Origin: Bedellia somnulentella
Lineage: Eukaryota; Arthropoda; Insecta; Lepidoptera; Bedelliidae
Assembly: GCA_963576735.1 (NCBI GenBank)
Contig: OY755189.1
Span: 1,922,001-1,986,000, forward strand
Direction of reading: 5' to 3'
DNA length: 64,000 nucleotides
The notes under the pieces were generated by a model, which was not told the DNA's origin, did not search any database, and saw nothing but the letters and a program-made list of their open reading frames with translations. Position numbers and translations under genes: made by a program. This document shows positions 11,501 through 26,500 of this stretch, piece by piece. Numbering within the stretch: position 1 is the first letter of the stretch; the number at the start of each line of letters is the position of its first letter.

Positions 11501-14500
11501 TCTATTCCACATGTTATTTTATTCTTCATACGTTGGAAGCCTGCCATTTTGAGCACACTCTTTATTTGGACCAAATATGTCTTCCGAGGTCGTCCTCTAC
11601 TGACATAACCTACCACATTGGCTCCATAGATCTATTTCACCAATTAACTATCATCCCTACACCAATTTGTCTTTTCTAAAGACATATGTGTGGTTAATTT
11701 ATCATGGTTGTTAACGGTGAGGGAAAACATCGTGAGGAAACCCACATGGCTGAGTTGTACTTAGTCATGTGACAGTGTATTCGTACAAAACGGCGATAGG
11801 CCTGCCCCCTATCACGTGAGTACACTGTCCATGCAAAACGTGGGTACTCTGAACACCAGGTGACAAAGTCACGTGATGTTCAGAAGTATTAGTACCTCTG
11901 CCAACCCCTTCGGGGATATTCGGCGTGAACGTTTATGTTATGTAACTATCATCCATCTTCTCTATGTGCCCAAATCATTTTAACATTCCTTTTTCTACCT
12001 CTTTCACTATATCATATTTCATAATGCACCTTTCACGAATTAAGCTATTTCTCACTCAATCACATAACCTAACATCAAAAACATTATTATCTCAGATGAA
12101 AACTGGGCGGAAGTGAGCAGCAAACTAAAATTGAAATCTCTGAAAGTGACAGTGACAGACTACAAAGAAATAGGAGCTGAACTACTCAAGGGCAAGAAGA
12201 AAGATGAAGTCGTTCTGAAAACTAACAAGGCCTGCCAGGTATGGAAATTATATTTACATACATATATTCACGGCCATAAAGGGGTAGCCAGAGCTTCAGA
12301 GCTAGGAACTCCTCAGCCACATTTGGAAGTTGATAGGGGAGAAGATGGTAGAAATAAAGTATCGTGGGTGATGGGTCCGCAGTGCCCAAAAACCACTTAA
12401 AAAGCCTTAGTACCCTTAGTCGCCTCTTACGACACCCGTGGGTAAAAAGGGATAGTGACACTCTAAGCCGGCACTATGCGCCACTTATTATCTAATTAGT
12501 ACTACTTAGCTATCTTAATATTGTGCAGGAGTTAAAATAGGTTTGTAAGTATCTAAGAAATTAAGGCTGGCCCCTGAGGATCTACTCTTCACGTCGAGAA
12601 CGATTAATAGCATACGTATCCTTCTTCTTGCCGTGTAGTGTTGGCTTAGAATAATACTACCCAATTTCTACCCGTGGGTGATCGTAAGTGTATAGGGGTA
12701 TAGGGGCTTCTTAAGTAATTTCTGGGCGTTGTGGTTGGAGACCCGTCACCAAAAACATTTATTTATTATTACCACCTTTATCCCCAATAAATTTCCAAAA
12801 GTGGCTGCGGAATTTCTAATTCCAAAGCTCTGGCTACTCCGTTAAGGGATTTATAGCCGTGAGTATATGAATGTATGTATCTCTTCTACCCATATTAACA
12901 TTTATTACTATAACATTTTATTGATTTTCGCCCGATTTCTGAATTGAGTATTCCAGCTGAGAACGACTTAAATATCGCTTTGTCTCATTCAGTTGTTAAG
13001 ATTTCAATGCGACAGAACGATACTTAAGTTGTTCTCAGCTGGAATACTCAATTCAGAAATCGGGTGTTTGTCATTTTTGAAATGCAAAGAACAATATTGA
13101 CATAGAGTTAGGCGGATTATAAATATAAAGTTTCTATGTTAAGTCACCGTGATGTTTTGCAATTTCATTGTATACTTTTAATTTTGCTTGAAATGTGTGT
13201 TAAATTGGAACAAAAGTTGCACTAATATTTTATATGTATTCTTTGTATAAAGCCATTCGTTGTGCCTCTCCGTAATATTTCAATATCAGGTTTCAACCAC
13301 CTAGTAATATTGTATATACTTATATACATAATACATACATACTAGTGATGTAACGAATATTCGCCTGATTTTCTATATTCGCATTCGCATTCGTGAATAT
13401 CTTTTGAATAAATTGCGAATATGAAATTGCAGAAACATAGAATGTTATGACAATATTAGGTAAATTTAAATGAAACAAAACAGTATTAATACTTATATTT
13501 TCTTTTTAATTGTAAAACGTTCGAACTTAACATCTTTTTCGTTTTATAATTTACCTTTTTTGTGTTTATAAATCACAGTTCTTATGACATTACAAAACAA
13601 ATAGTACTGTGTTCATGTTTAGGCAGTCTTATTAAGTAGGTACGTAAAGTAGTGCTTTGATCAGTCTTCGTCTTGCCTACACATACACATACTTTGATAA
13701 TTATTTAAACTTAAAAATAAAATAAACTGAATTTTCTACATGTTTTGCTTTATAAGATTTTGTCCTAAGAAAAAAAAATCAAATCTTTTATTTTCTTTTT
13801 AAAAACTAAACAACATACACTTAACCGCAGCTTACTTAGCCGCAGTAGCGCTGCGCGCGCCCTGCGCCCTACTTTGAATCATAGACAAACGGCGCCAAAT
13901 TTGAAACCTGTATATTCGCATTCGCATCCGCATTCGCGAATGTCAACAACAGATATTCGCATTCGCATTCGTATTCGCGAATGCTTAAAAACTGACATTC
14001 GTTACATCTCTAATACATACATATTCTCACGCCGTTAGTTCCCATAATAATTTATAGTTATTTTATTATATTTACAAATATCTCTGAATTAAATTATTAA
14101 TCAATGGGTAGAACACACACAATGGGTTCAAATCCCGAGTCGGGAGTAGGCCGTATTGTTGTAGACAAATTTGTCTTTCCTTGAGTCTCATAAGTCGTTA
14201 TGGTTTTAATAAAACCTCATATGGGGATTTTCACTAATAAATGTTATGGTCGTTAATGGTAAGGGAAACATAGTGAGGAAACCCACATGGCTAAGTTGTA
14301 CTATGTCATGTGACAGTGTATTCGCATAAAACGGCGGTAGGCGTGCCTCTTATCATGTGTACGCACTGTCCAAGCAAAAATTGGTTACTCTGTACCCCAG
14401 GTGAGAATAATGTTCAGAAAATGTAGTACCTCTGCCATCCCTTTTGAGATATACGGCTTAAACTTTTGACTTTGAAACAAAAAAAGTTTTGCCGTATTTT

Positions 14501-17500
14501 GCACCATTACTACATTTACATCACAAAACTAGATCTATTAGCAATTATAGTTGAAATCGTAATTCAACTCATAAAATCATGAATATAGATCGTGCAATTC
14601 GCTGTATTTCACTTTAAGCAAGCATACATATACTCACGCCATCAGTTCCCATTGGGGTAGGCAGAGACTATCGATCGCCACTTTGTAAGAGCCTGAAATA
14701 CCTCTCAAGCTTTGTAAGCAATTTTTTTTAAATATGTTTTGACTCTAAGTGCAACAACAACTTTTTATTTACGCATTTGAAAACCATTATTTTTGCATGA
14801 TTGAAAAGTAGAATTTGTTTTTATAAACTAGATGAGTACTGTTTTGAGCAGGGTATAATATACCATGCAAGGTAGGTTGATAGTAAAAAGGTGCACCTCG
14901 ATAAAGTGAGTAATTTATCTCAATTCATCAACTCATTTCTAAGCCATGGACAAGTTGGCGAATACAAGTAGTAAACTGATAAAAAAAACCATACAATATT
15001 TATGTCGGATATTCATATTTATAGTTTGTGCATCATAAGATGAATACTGAGACAGATGGTGGGTTGACGGATCCAGTGTTGGAGTTTCCGAGTAATTTAT
15101 ATGTTTTTGAATGTTTTTGTGCATGAAAACCTCATGTGGGGATTATTACTAATAATTAAAGGATAAATAAAGGAAAGAAAAATTTCGACACAGGCGGGAA
15201 TCGAACCCGCGACGGTCGCGACCTCTAGTAACTTTTTGTCATACATTGTTTAGTACTACTTAAAAGTGTAAAAAGAAACAAAAAGGATAGAAGAATTTCG
15301 CAGTGGCAGCCATTGACACGGTAGCTCAATTGGCAAAGCGACGGGGGCGTATACCCGAGGTCGCGGGTTCGATTCCCGCCCGTATCGATTTTTTCTTTCC
15401 TTTATTTATTAGTAATTTATATGTGTTCCGAATAGCTAATAATTTGTATAAAAATATTTTCACGATCAAGCTTGCGGATCGAGACACTTTGTGTATCAAT
15501 ATCGGTCTTATTCTCTTTATATTTAAGTGAATTCAATGTGGAAGGTAATGTTAGTAGAGGATGACCTCGGAGGACTCATTTGAACCAAATAGAAAATGTG
15601 ATCAGAAAAGCTGGTGTCCGAAGTATGAAGAAAAAGAGAGCATGTATGAAAAGATTGATATGTGTGACCAAAGCTAGAGAGGTTTGCCAGGATCGTACAA
15701 AGTGGCGAATGATAGTCTCTGCCTAAACCAATGAAAACTAACGGCGTGAGTATATGTATGTACGTATTTAAGTAAATCCCAAGACAGTGTTTTCGATGTG
15801 GAAAAATGAATGATAAAAAGTTACTAGGAGGGCATGAATGCTTCGCGATACCGAACTGGAGCGAAGTGGCCATAGCTAACATGGGAAACTTTTAAGGGTG
15901 ATCATTCCTCAATGGCTTTGCCATCGTACCAAATTTGGGGGTGATCGGATTGACGGTTTAGGAGTTCTTTGACAAGTTTAATACAAAGTTGGGGGTAAAA
16001 CACACACCTACACGCAAGACAAACACTTTAAAAATTAAACTATTTTATATGTCCATTAGTAGTTCTGTTCCAAATAAATGTTCAGTTTATATAATTTAAA
16101 TTGTGAAACATATTATTGACACGATAAATTGTTATATTTAGAAATGTTTGTTAATAGATTAAGTATTACTCAAAAATAAATAAATCTGATAATTTGTTTT
16201 TGAGATTTCGTCGATATAAGTAATTAGCAACGAAACGAATCATTTACATCTCGGCGAGCCACTGTCCTCTCCTTTAGATGCCTACGTTGAGTCCATTTCC
16301 TCTGCTCGACCACCTCCTCATGCTTATTATCCAAATCAATCCACAGATCTCGGAGTAACAGGGAAATAGTTATTATTGAGGAGCCTTGATGATGATGTAC
16401 TGTCACCTCATCATAAGCTTGCCTATGAAGTTTGAGGAGTTGTAAAAGTTGACGAGGAGTAGTACTATAGGACCACCTGTATACCACCATTAAAAACTAT
16501 CCTGAAAAATTGAGAACCTCCTCCATTTTTTTAAGTCCAATATATGTACGCTGGGGAATCTGAGGGTGGAAGCTAGTCATTTATTAAAACTAAAGATAAA
16601 AATAGGATAACCTAGAGTAGGACCCTCGGAACACCCATTTTTGCTTGAGTCCTAGTCTAGATGATATTGTAATATTGCAGTGTAGTGTCGGCTTGGAATA
16701 GCACTACCCCATTACCACCCATGGGTGATCGTAAGAGGCGACTAAGGGTATAGGGGCTTTTTAAGTAATTTTTGGGCGATGTGGTTCTCTACTCATCCAC
16801 TCATACCATCTTTTCCCCACTCAACTTCTAAAAATGTCTGAGGAATTTCTGATTCTAAAGCTCTGGCTACCCTGTTTAGGGATTTATAGCCGTGAGTATA
16901 TGAATGTATGTATGTATTATTGATTCGCACCTTTTTTATCCTGATTTAAATGTAAGAAATTATTAGTTTTTAGTGTATCACCTTGTATGCCATACCATGA
17001 TGATACATCATTTTGAGCGTCATCCCCAAGCGTTAAAATAGTGTTTCAGCCAAAAGAATAACATGGGTATTTTTTTAGCTTCATTCATTTAATTGATGAA
17101 AATTTACTCGAATGTTTCACTTAAATATTCCTGCTTTATTTGAAGCTACAGTTACAATGAAATTTGAGCAGACTATGACGGAAATATCCCATCGTCTTAA
17201 AAAAGTTTGACGTTTTGCTACATTTTATTACAACAGCTCTTAAATTTTGATCAAATAGTTTACCTCAGCCTGTATATTGATTTGATTGTGTTTCAATAAA
17301 ACCGCCATAGTATGAGGCTCTGCAAATAGGGTTCCTGCACGCCCGTGTACTTTTATCTAATCTGTAGAGTGATTTTGATTATACTTTATACTCACGCCAA
17401 TGATATTGTATAAATCAAAAGCCAGATACGTTGTAAGGTCGCGCGTTGTGAATACTCAAATACGTTCTAATTGGGACGTCTTGTCGTAGCTTGAGTCGAG

Positions 17501-20500
17501 CGTTATTACTAGTATGACGTGATCTAAGTTCGGAAATGCTATACAAAATAAAAAAAATGCCATCCTTTGTGTTTTGGAAGTGTACCAATTATGACTCTAA
17601 AGTAAACAAAACACAAGGAATCTCGTACCACATGTGAGAATGCAAATATATTTAGATTATATATTATACTCCAATTATAATGATGATATAATGCTGTGTA
17701 GTGTCGGCTTAGAATAGCACTACCCCATTTCAGCCGGTGGGTGTACGTAAGAGGCGACTAACGGTATTGGGGCTGTTAAGGAATTTTTGGGCGATGCGGT
17801 TGGAGACCCATCACCAATATTTTACCATCTTTACCCCACTCATCTTTCCAAAAGTGGCTGAGGAGTTTCTAATTACTTAGCTGTGGCTGGGGTAACCTAT
17901 AGTATAAGTATTCTAGGGATTTACAGCGGTGAGTATATGTATATGTATGTATTTTTTAAACAAACTAATAACAGACGCAAAGACGCCATATTCTAATGAA
18001 GAGAGAGCGACACAGAGAAAAATTTTGAAGGGCAATCATTAAAATTATAACTATCTCTTTTATTTCCTCTCTCTTTCGCATCTTTTGTTTCACTCGTTAA
18101 TAATACTTGTCTATGTGTGCAGTTTCGGCTTGCTCAGAACAGATTTAAAAAGCGAATTACTATAAAGGTCACGTATCTGTTGTTTATAATACATCATTGA
18201 CTCACGCTCATTATTTACATTGGGGTAGGCAGATACTATCGATAGCCACTTTGTACGATCCTGGCATATCTCTCTTGCTTCTATCACATTCATCATTCTT
18301 ATCATACATGCTCTTTTATTCTTTTCACTGCGGATATTTGCCTGGCCGCAAAAAACGTTTTGCGCGGCCTTCCTCTACTAACAACACCATCCACATTGGC
18401 TCTTTATAAATCTTTCACCACTTGCGTACATACTCTCCTAGTGCCCAAACCACCTTAATATTCATTTTTCTATGTTTCATACCTAACCATTCACGAATCA
18501 CACTATTTCTTGCGCATTCGCACAACCTTACATTACATTTACTTCTGAGAGATCCCATTTCCACTGCATTCAATATACTTTAATGGCTCTTTTAACATAC
18601 CAATCATTCACTACTATACATCAGCGTAGAAACCGAAACAACATTGTGTATAACCTCAGATTTACTGTCCCTAGTAAACAAACTTCCCAGATATACAAAC
18701 TCTTTCACTTGTTATCCGTTCATACGTTTGGGGGATTATAGTCACTGTATAATGTATTTATTATCTTTGTTTGGCCTATGCCGTGAAAGGAATTTCATCT
18801 TGTTCCATACCAGAAGGTACTAGAATTGAACATGCAATTTTGTATCGATAAATAGTTTAATTTTTTGTTTATTTGGATGTTAGCATTTCTTGTTATGGCT
18901 CATATAGAAAAACCTTTGAGTAGTGAAGTATATGGAGTTAACATAAAGTACATAAAATCCTGCCTATTTTTGAAACCAAAATGGCCGACTAGTGTTGGCC
19001 AGTAATCGATACTTTTTATCGATAATATTATAGCTGGTATTGAAGAATTTGGTCGTGCTAACCCTAGGATCTAGAAAAAAATAATAGATATTTAGATTTC
19101 TGCATTGGGTGGTCCATTAACATAAAAATGGTGATTACGATTCGTGCTTCAAAAAACTTAAAGTAATTGCTGAAACATAGTAGCTATGGCTAGTACACGT
19201 ATTTTTTATAAAGAAAAGGTGTCTTTCTCATGTTAAATCTGATACAGCCTAAATCATGCAATCCGTACATGAGACTATGAGGCCAGTAACTAATTAAAAA
19301 AAACGAGCGCTTGCTTTGTAAATAGTGGGTTTACTGTTTTTTATTCTATTTTCATTATTAATTATTATTATAGAAATATTAATAATTAACTCTTAATAAT
19401 TAAAAATTAACACTTTATTCTCACTTCTGGACATATAAAAATACTTAAAAAATATTTAAAAGCAAACCTAAAACTACTTATGTAACAGGTAACAAAAATA
19501 ATTTAAAAAAAACAAACGATACTAAAACCTTTCAGCTAGAAAATATTATTTAACTTTATTAAATAAACCTCACTGTCTAAAATCATGTTCCATTTAACAA
19601 AAATATCTAGCATAACTGGCAAAATAAAAGAAAAATAAATTTTAAAGCATCTGCTACTGAATTGCTAAGCAAAATGAAGTGAACATATATTTATTATGTT
19701 TATGTTTGGTCTAATATTTTCCTTTCCGATTGCTTCTAGCCATTTTCGTCTTTTGGATTCATTTTTGGGGAGTCTGAAATAAGAAGGTTTTTTTCATATA
19801 ATATCGATATAAAACATCGACGATAGTAAAAAAAACATCCCTATCTTGAACATAACCTTAAACTTAAATTCAATAAATCTATATCAAATTGTATTGAAAA
19901 CTCTGTAAATACACTTCACTGTGTAAAATTCAGTATACCATTAAAGTAGGATTAGCTATAAATGCTATATGAGTCTGCTATATGATGCTATAAAGAATAA
20001 AATCACAATAATAATAGTCGATTTATTAGTTTTCCCATTTCTTACCGGTGAATTGTTAAATTAGGTCGATTCCTGCTTAAGTATGCTCCACAGGCCAGAA
20101 TATAACACTTCACCATTTTTAACAGAATTGCAGCACTATACCACTGTTTATTTCACAATTAATTGTTATTTTTCTACAAAATTTCAATGTTTACAAACAA
20201 ATCAAACCATAGACAACAAAAGACTTTGAAACTAAAATGGCGGATTCATCCACGAATTCTATATATAGTTATGTATAAGATTCTTGTGGCCAGCATCATT
20301 AAAATGGTGTTGGTATTAATAACACCCACAAAAATACTATCATCAGCAGAGACAACAATAGCTAATCATTTCGTCAAACACAATTTTGACAGAAAAGTTT
20401 ATATAGAACATTATGTGATCTCCATATAATTCACTACTCAAAGAGAAAAACATAAGCTATAAAAATTTCAAGTTTATCACAAAATACTAAAATAACATGT

Positions 20501-23500
20501 AGAAAATAAGTTCCATATTGATTCCTACAACAGTACTGTTATCCTTAATCTTAGATATTATTGAGGTAAATTTAATACCAAATACTACAAATAAATAAAA
20601 TAATCGTTAAAAAACCGGTAACAGCGAATATAAAGTACAGTACACGCTCAAACTAAAATAGTTACTAGTTAAAAAAATCTTGTCTATATTTTGACATGGC
20701 AACAAAAAATTTTAGTTAGTTTAGTTGTCAAATTGTTCATGGTGGACATATTCGAGTTCGTCAATAAATCTTAAATAAAAAATCAATTTCTGTGTTATAA
20801 AATATCAGTTAAGGTAATAAATACAATGTTTTAGCATTATTTTTGCGAAATCTTTCTTTTCCAATCCAAATCAAGGCGTGGTATGTTTTCTGCTCTTATG
20901 GTTTATTCCGTGTCGCATCTGCATCATAGTCCACGAAACTAGAAAAACCACTTGTATCCAATTTGAGCTCTATTGAGAGGGAGTTGATATAACTGTAAAT
21001 TTTTTGGTCAACGACACGTTTTTATAATCAAATTGCCAACTCGCCGGTTTTGGGTATTGATACTCCGAAATTTTCGTAGTAATATTTCGCGTTAATTGAC
21101 CCCAAGAATTTATGTAGCCTTTGACATCGGTTTAAAGGTTTTACACCATAGTATCAATGTTTATATTGCTATAAAATTACGTATACGTGTTATCTCGGTA
21201 TTGTTTTAAAACATTGTCTTATATCAGTGTTTAAAGAAATATTTTATCAGTGTTGGAAATTTTTGGCTTGCTGCACTGTAAGTTTTCTTTGTTATTTGTC
21301 AAAACCTATACCTATTTTACGAAGGTAATAATTTAAGTGCCTGCTTAGATATCTTGTGTTGTGAATAACTATAGAATAATAATGCAGTGTCATTTTAACC
21401 CATCACTATTTCAGTTGATGAATGTGTATGAAAATGCCAAATGTGATATATTCCAGCAGTTGGAAATAAAATATTAGCTATAAAACTGGATTATCAATAT
21501 AAAGTTATCTCATTACATTGAATCCATTGTGTATCTCTTCTATCACACTCTAGGATGATTTAGTTTGCTATAAAGAGATGAGATGAACCTGTCAAACATA
21601 ATTTTTATTAATATTCTTATATCAGCCACTAGACCATTGCTAGAAATAGTTTAGGCCTCCGCAATAGCTCTTGCAATCATTGGTTTGAGTCTAAAAGCAG
21701 CCTACCTACTATTTATACCAACCTAATAGTATGTGATCTAACATTGTCAAATTCCTCGCAAGGCTTAATAAATCAGGATAATTAAATAGTACCCTAAGAT
21801 TCATATCAGCAGCTTATCTTACTGTGAAATGAAGGCCTATGTGAAGCTGTTACAAGCAACAAGGTTCCATCCTTTTTGAGGACAAACATTAAAATGTAGA
21901 ATGTGAATTTTTATCCCTTTTTATTTGACATAGGTATAAATAAATATGTTGCTTTGTTGTATGCCATTTTAAAAGTATTTTGGCTTATCTTTAGGCAACC
22001 CGTTCTATATTAATGTATTGGTGTTTTAAAATTGGAGCATTGTTTTTATCTACCTATCAAACCTATGTTGTGAAATTAGTTTTAATCAAGGAAAAATACA
22101 TACATACATATACTCACGGCTATAAATCCCTAGAAGGGGTAGCCAGAGCTAAGGAATTAGAAATCCCTCAGCCACTTTTGGAAGTTGCGTGGGGAAAAGG
22201 TGGTAAAAATAAAGGTTGTTGGTGATGGATCTCCAACCGAATCGCCCAAAAATCCCTTAAAATGCCCCAATACCATTAGTCATCTCTTACATACACCCAC
22301 TGGAAGTCATGGGGTAATGCTAATCTAAGCTGACACTACACAGCTCAAGGAAAAATATATGGTGAATAAAGTGATTTCCAACATCATTTATATAGTAAGA
22401 TAAAAATATTGTGTGTTCTAGTGACACCTCAGTAGTAGGACTAGTAGTAGCAGTATGTTTATTGTCATTTATAACCCACTTTAAAACAAGGAAGAGGATA
22501 TCAATTCGCAAGTTTTTTTTTGTTCACCAATTACTTTAAGATACCTGGACCGATTTGGTGTATTTTTGTTATCAAAAGGTTTAGTAAGTCTCCTGAATGA
22601 TTGCAATATTGTTTCAGGATATTCTAGACAGAATGACTAGCAACAGAAGATTCCCGTGGCTGTGGGCCAGCTTCTTCCTCCTGGTGAGCATCATTGGGTT
22701 GGTTGCCTATGATGTGTCAAGAGTTGGTGGGCACTTCCCCAGTAAGTGTTGATTTTTTATTTCAAAATGTGTGCTAATATGAAAGGTTTTTCTTACACCC
22801 TATAATTATAATAATAATAATAATAATTATATGGTGATACAAAACATTTGTGAGCATGATTGATTCAAAGTTGCTATGGGCTTATGTTGCTAAACTTTCT
22901 GAAAGGCTAAAATCATCTTATAGTCACACCCATTATTCCCATTGGAGTAGGCAGAGAATATTGATTGCCACTACACACGATCTTGACAAATCTTGTGTGC
23001 TTCTGTCACATTCATCATTCTTCTCATACATGCTCTTTTATTTACACTTCGGACATTCGCCTTCATAAGAAAATTTTAAATTATTGTTTTGAAGCGCCTT
23101 TGCATTAAGTAAGCAACTCCTTTATGGGACTCTCCCTTCATATGTTCAATAAAATACTTGATAACTGGTATGGTTTTAAAAAGCCGAGTAAGGCGATGTC
23201 AGTAAAAAATCTTATACCAGTGTTTAAGATTGAGAAGACCCAATGCATACTTTACACTGCCCTTAAAGATATCATTATTCCCTGAAATATTTGTTAGGTG
23301 AGGATTGTTACACCCACATTGTGTGTGGTGTTTGTTTTTGTCAATTAGTTTAATTGTGTCAAGTTAGCTTTAGTTCTGTTATTTGCTTTTCATTCAGATG
23401 TTCAGATTTCTCCTTACTAATGCCATATATAAATTCATGAACTATTCAGAATCAGAATCAGAATCAGAATTTATTTGCCACATGTTGTATGTACAATGGT

Positions 23501-26500
23501 GTTATAAATTATATAGAGTATCAAACATGCGCCCTGCTAGGGCATTGCAACAACTTATAAATTTTAAAATACCTAATTAATTACTATTACATTATTTACA
23601 ATTATTCACAATTTATATACAACATTAAATTATTTATTAAAACACGATCAAGTTAAATTATTATTACATTTACACAAATTATACAGCATTAAATTATTTA
23701 TTAATTGAGTTAAAACAATATCACATTTACAAACACAAATTAAATTTTATTAGATTATATAGAGTAGTTAATAAAAAATAAAAAAAAACAATCAAGGAGA
23801 ATGCGTGAAAAACTCTTGCAAGTCATAAAACGTATTAGTAATGAGGAATTTTTTTAAATGGATTTTGAATTTAGGGAAAATGTCAATGGATTTTATTGTG
23901 GGTGGTAATTTGTTATATATCTTAACACACATGTTATAGGGGCCTGACGCTATTAGCTCTAGACGTGTATCTATCGCGGCGAGTCTCGTGCGCGGTCGGA
24001 GGTTGGCGGGCCGCTCTCGATTGCGGAACAGATGTTGGTTTTTCCGCACGAACAGTGAGCACTCAAGTATATAGATCGAAGTGAGCGTCAGAATTTTTAG
24101 GCTTTTAAAGTATGATCGGCAGCTGGTCTCTTGATCTATATGTGCAAGTATTCGTACACATTTTTTTTGCAGGACAAAAATTCTATGTACCTCAGAGGAA
24201 TTACCCCAAAGCACGATGCCATATTGAAGCCTGGAGTGGGCATACGCATAATAAGCCTTCTTCGCCGTAGCTAGATCTGTATTTGTTTTAATTTCGTACA
24301 AGGCGTAGGTAAAACTAGATAACTTCTTACTTAAGTTACCGATCTGCTGTTTCCAGTTTAGGTTGCTATCTATGTCGATTCCTAACAGGCAATATGAGTC
24401 TACGCATTCAATTTTGATATTGTTAAAGGTGAAATCTATTTTTAATGGTGTTCTTTGGTACGGATGAAATTGAATCAATTTTGTTTTGTTGAAATTAAGA
24501 ACTAGATTGTGATCTTCGAGCCAGTTTACAATGGTGTCAAATGTAGAGTTGAGTTGGTTGGTTAATGTGAGGCTATCACTGGTGGGAATAAGAACCGAGG
24601 TGTCGTCGGCGAAGAGGGTGCTGGAGTATTCAATTACTTTAGGGAGGTCATTTATATACAACGAAAACAGCAAACATCCTATAGAGCTTCCTTGTGGAAT
24701 GGATCTCAGTACGGCTACTGTGTCTGATTTGACTTTAGAAACTTCTCCCGATGAGAAATTATAATGCTCGATTTCTACGTGTTGCGTGCGGTTTTCTAGA
24801 TAGGATTCGAACCATTTTAAGGCCGTTCCTCGTACACCTATACCCGAAAGTTTCATAAGCATTATTTTGTACAGTACGCGATCATAAGCTTTGCTCAAGT
24901 CCAGCACAATGCCAACTGCATGCTTTTTCTCATTAATTGTGCCAAGAACATTATTAATATATTCAAATACAGCTGATGTTGTTGACCTGCTCTTTCTGAA
25001 ACCGTACTGACTATCATCGAAAATTGAGAATTTTTCACAAAACGAATATAATCGGTTATACATGGCAGTTTCAAATATTTTTGCAAATGAGGACAAGAGG
25101 GCAATCGGGCGATAGTTATCTGTATTCTTCTTTGATCCTTTTTTATGTAGTGGTCTAATGATTGATTTTTTCAAGAGTTCGGGAAAACAGCCTTCTTTAA
25201 ATGACTGATTAATGAGGAATGTTAATGGCTCTACAAGATATTGTGTACATTTTTTTACTAAAGAAGTGGGGAGATTGTCAAAACCTGCGCTATTTTTATT
25301 TTTTAACTTTTTAATTATTTTAAATATTTCTCTTTCGGTAACAGGATAAAGGTAAAACGAGTTTTCAAGGGGCGATAGTACTGACCGTCCAGATGGCATG
25401 GATTTGCATGAGCTTTCCCCTACTGAAATAAAATAATTGTTGAAAGTGTTAGCAATTTTTTGAGGTTCTGTAATAGTGTTATTATTTTCCTGCAATTCAA
25501 TATTAGTTTTACTATTGCTACGTAGTTTGTTTGTCGTTTCTTTTACTATTTGCCAAATGGTTTTTATAATGTTATTTGAGTTTGCCAATCTAGTTTTAAA
25601 GTCCAGCTTTCTGGCCTTTATGATGATACTTTTTAATATTTTTGCGTATTTTCTATAATGTTCTTTTATTATTGTGCTTTTTGTTTGGGACTTCAGGATT
25701 CTGAGAAGTCTTTTGTGTTGGCATGATTTTTTTATGCCGAAAGATATCCATGTTTTCTTTCGTTGATTGTAGAGTTTACATTTAATTTTTGGTATGCACT
25801 GATCTAGTATATTTTTTATTGTGTTATGAAATTCTCCAAAGTTTTCATTAAGGTTCTTTGTATTGGCGATAACAAGTCCCCAGTTAGTTTCATTAAGTTT
25901 CGAGATGAATTTGTGGGTATTGTTTTCGTTAAACTTTCTTCTATAAGTGAACCACGTTTTTTGTTTCAGTATTGGGGTGTTGGCGCCGGAAACAGTCGTA
26001 ATGACTCCCTTATGGTCTGAAAGTCCAAATTCTTGTACCTTTACAGCTGAGGTCGGGAGGTTGAAATTCGAAAATACGAGATCTATGCACGTACTTGTTT
26101 CGGATGTTATTCTAGTAGGTTCGCGGACGTGTTGATGGAAGTTGTAGCTTTTGAAGAGATTTGATAATCTAGAACGAGAAGGGGAAGAAACTAGCATATT
26201 AACGTTAAAATCACCACCCACTATGACATTTCTTTTCTTGAATTTTTTGTGTAACGACTGTAAGAGCTTTTCTAAAGATTCGTGAAAAAGATCAGGCATT
26301 CTTGATGAATTAGGCCAATAAATTAGTACTATTATTAGGTTATAATTAGGAACAACGATACCGCAAACTTCAAAGACCATTTCGGTGGACATAATAGGAA
26401 CATCTTCTATTTCTATGAAATCAATATTGTCTCTAACGTAAATTCCCACACCGCCCCGTATGTGGTTTTTTCTGCAAAAATATGAAGCCAATTTAAACCC

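Noticed and set aside
15523..15882. 119-codon minus-strand frame
   Set aside because: It is the antisense of an RTE 3' fragment; similar frames recur wherever RTE pieces occur (11452-11679, 37015-37386, 61245-61436).
16224..16490. 88-codon minus-strand frame
   Set aside because: No similarity, signal or splice context; consistent with chance in an intron.
19010..19850. Possible hAT element with ATCGATA-rich ends
   Set aside because: Ends look hAT-like but the flanking 8-mers (TGGCCGAC and TCTTGAAC) do not match.
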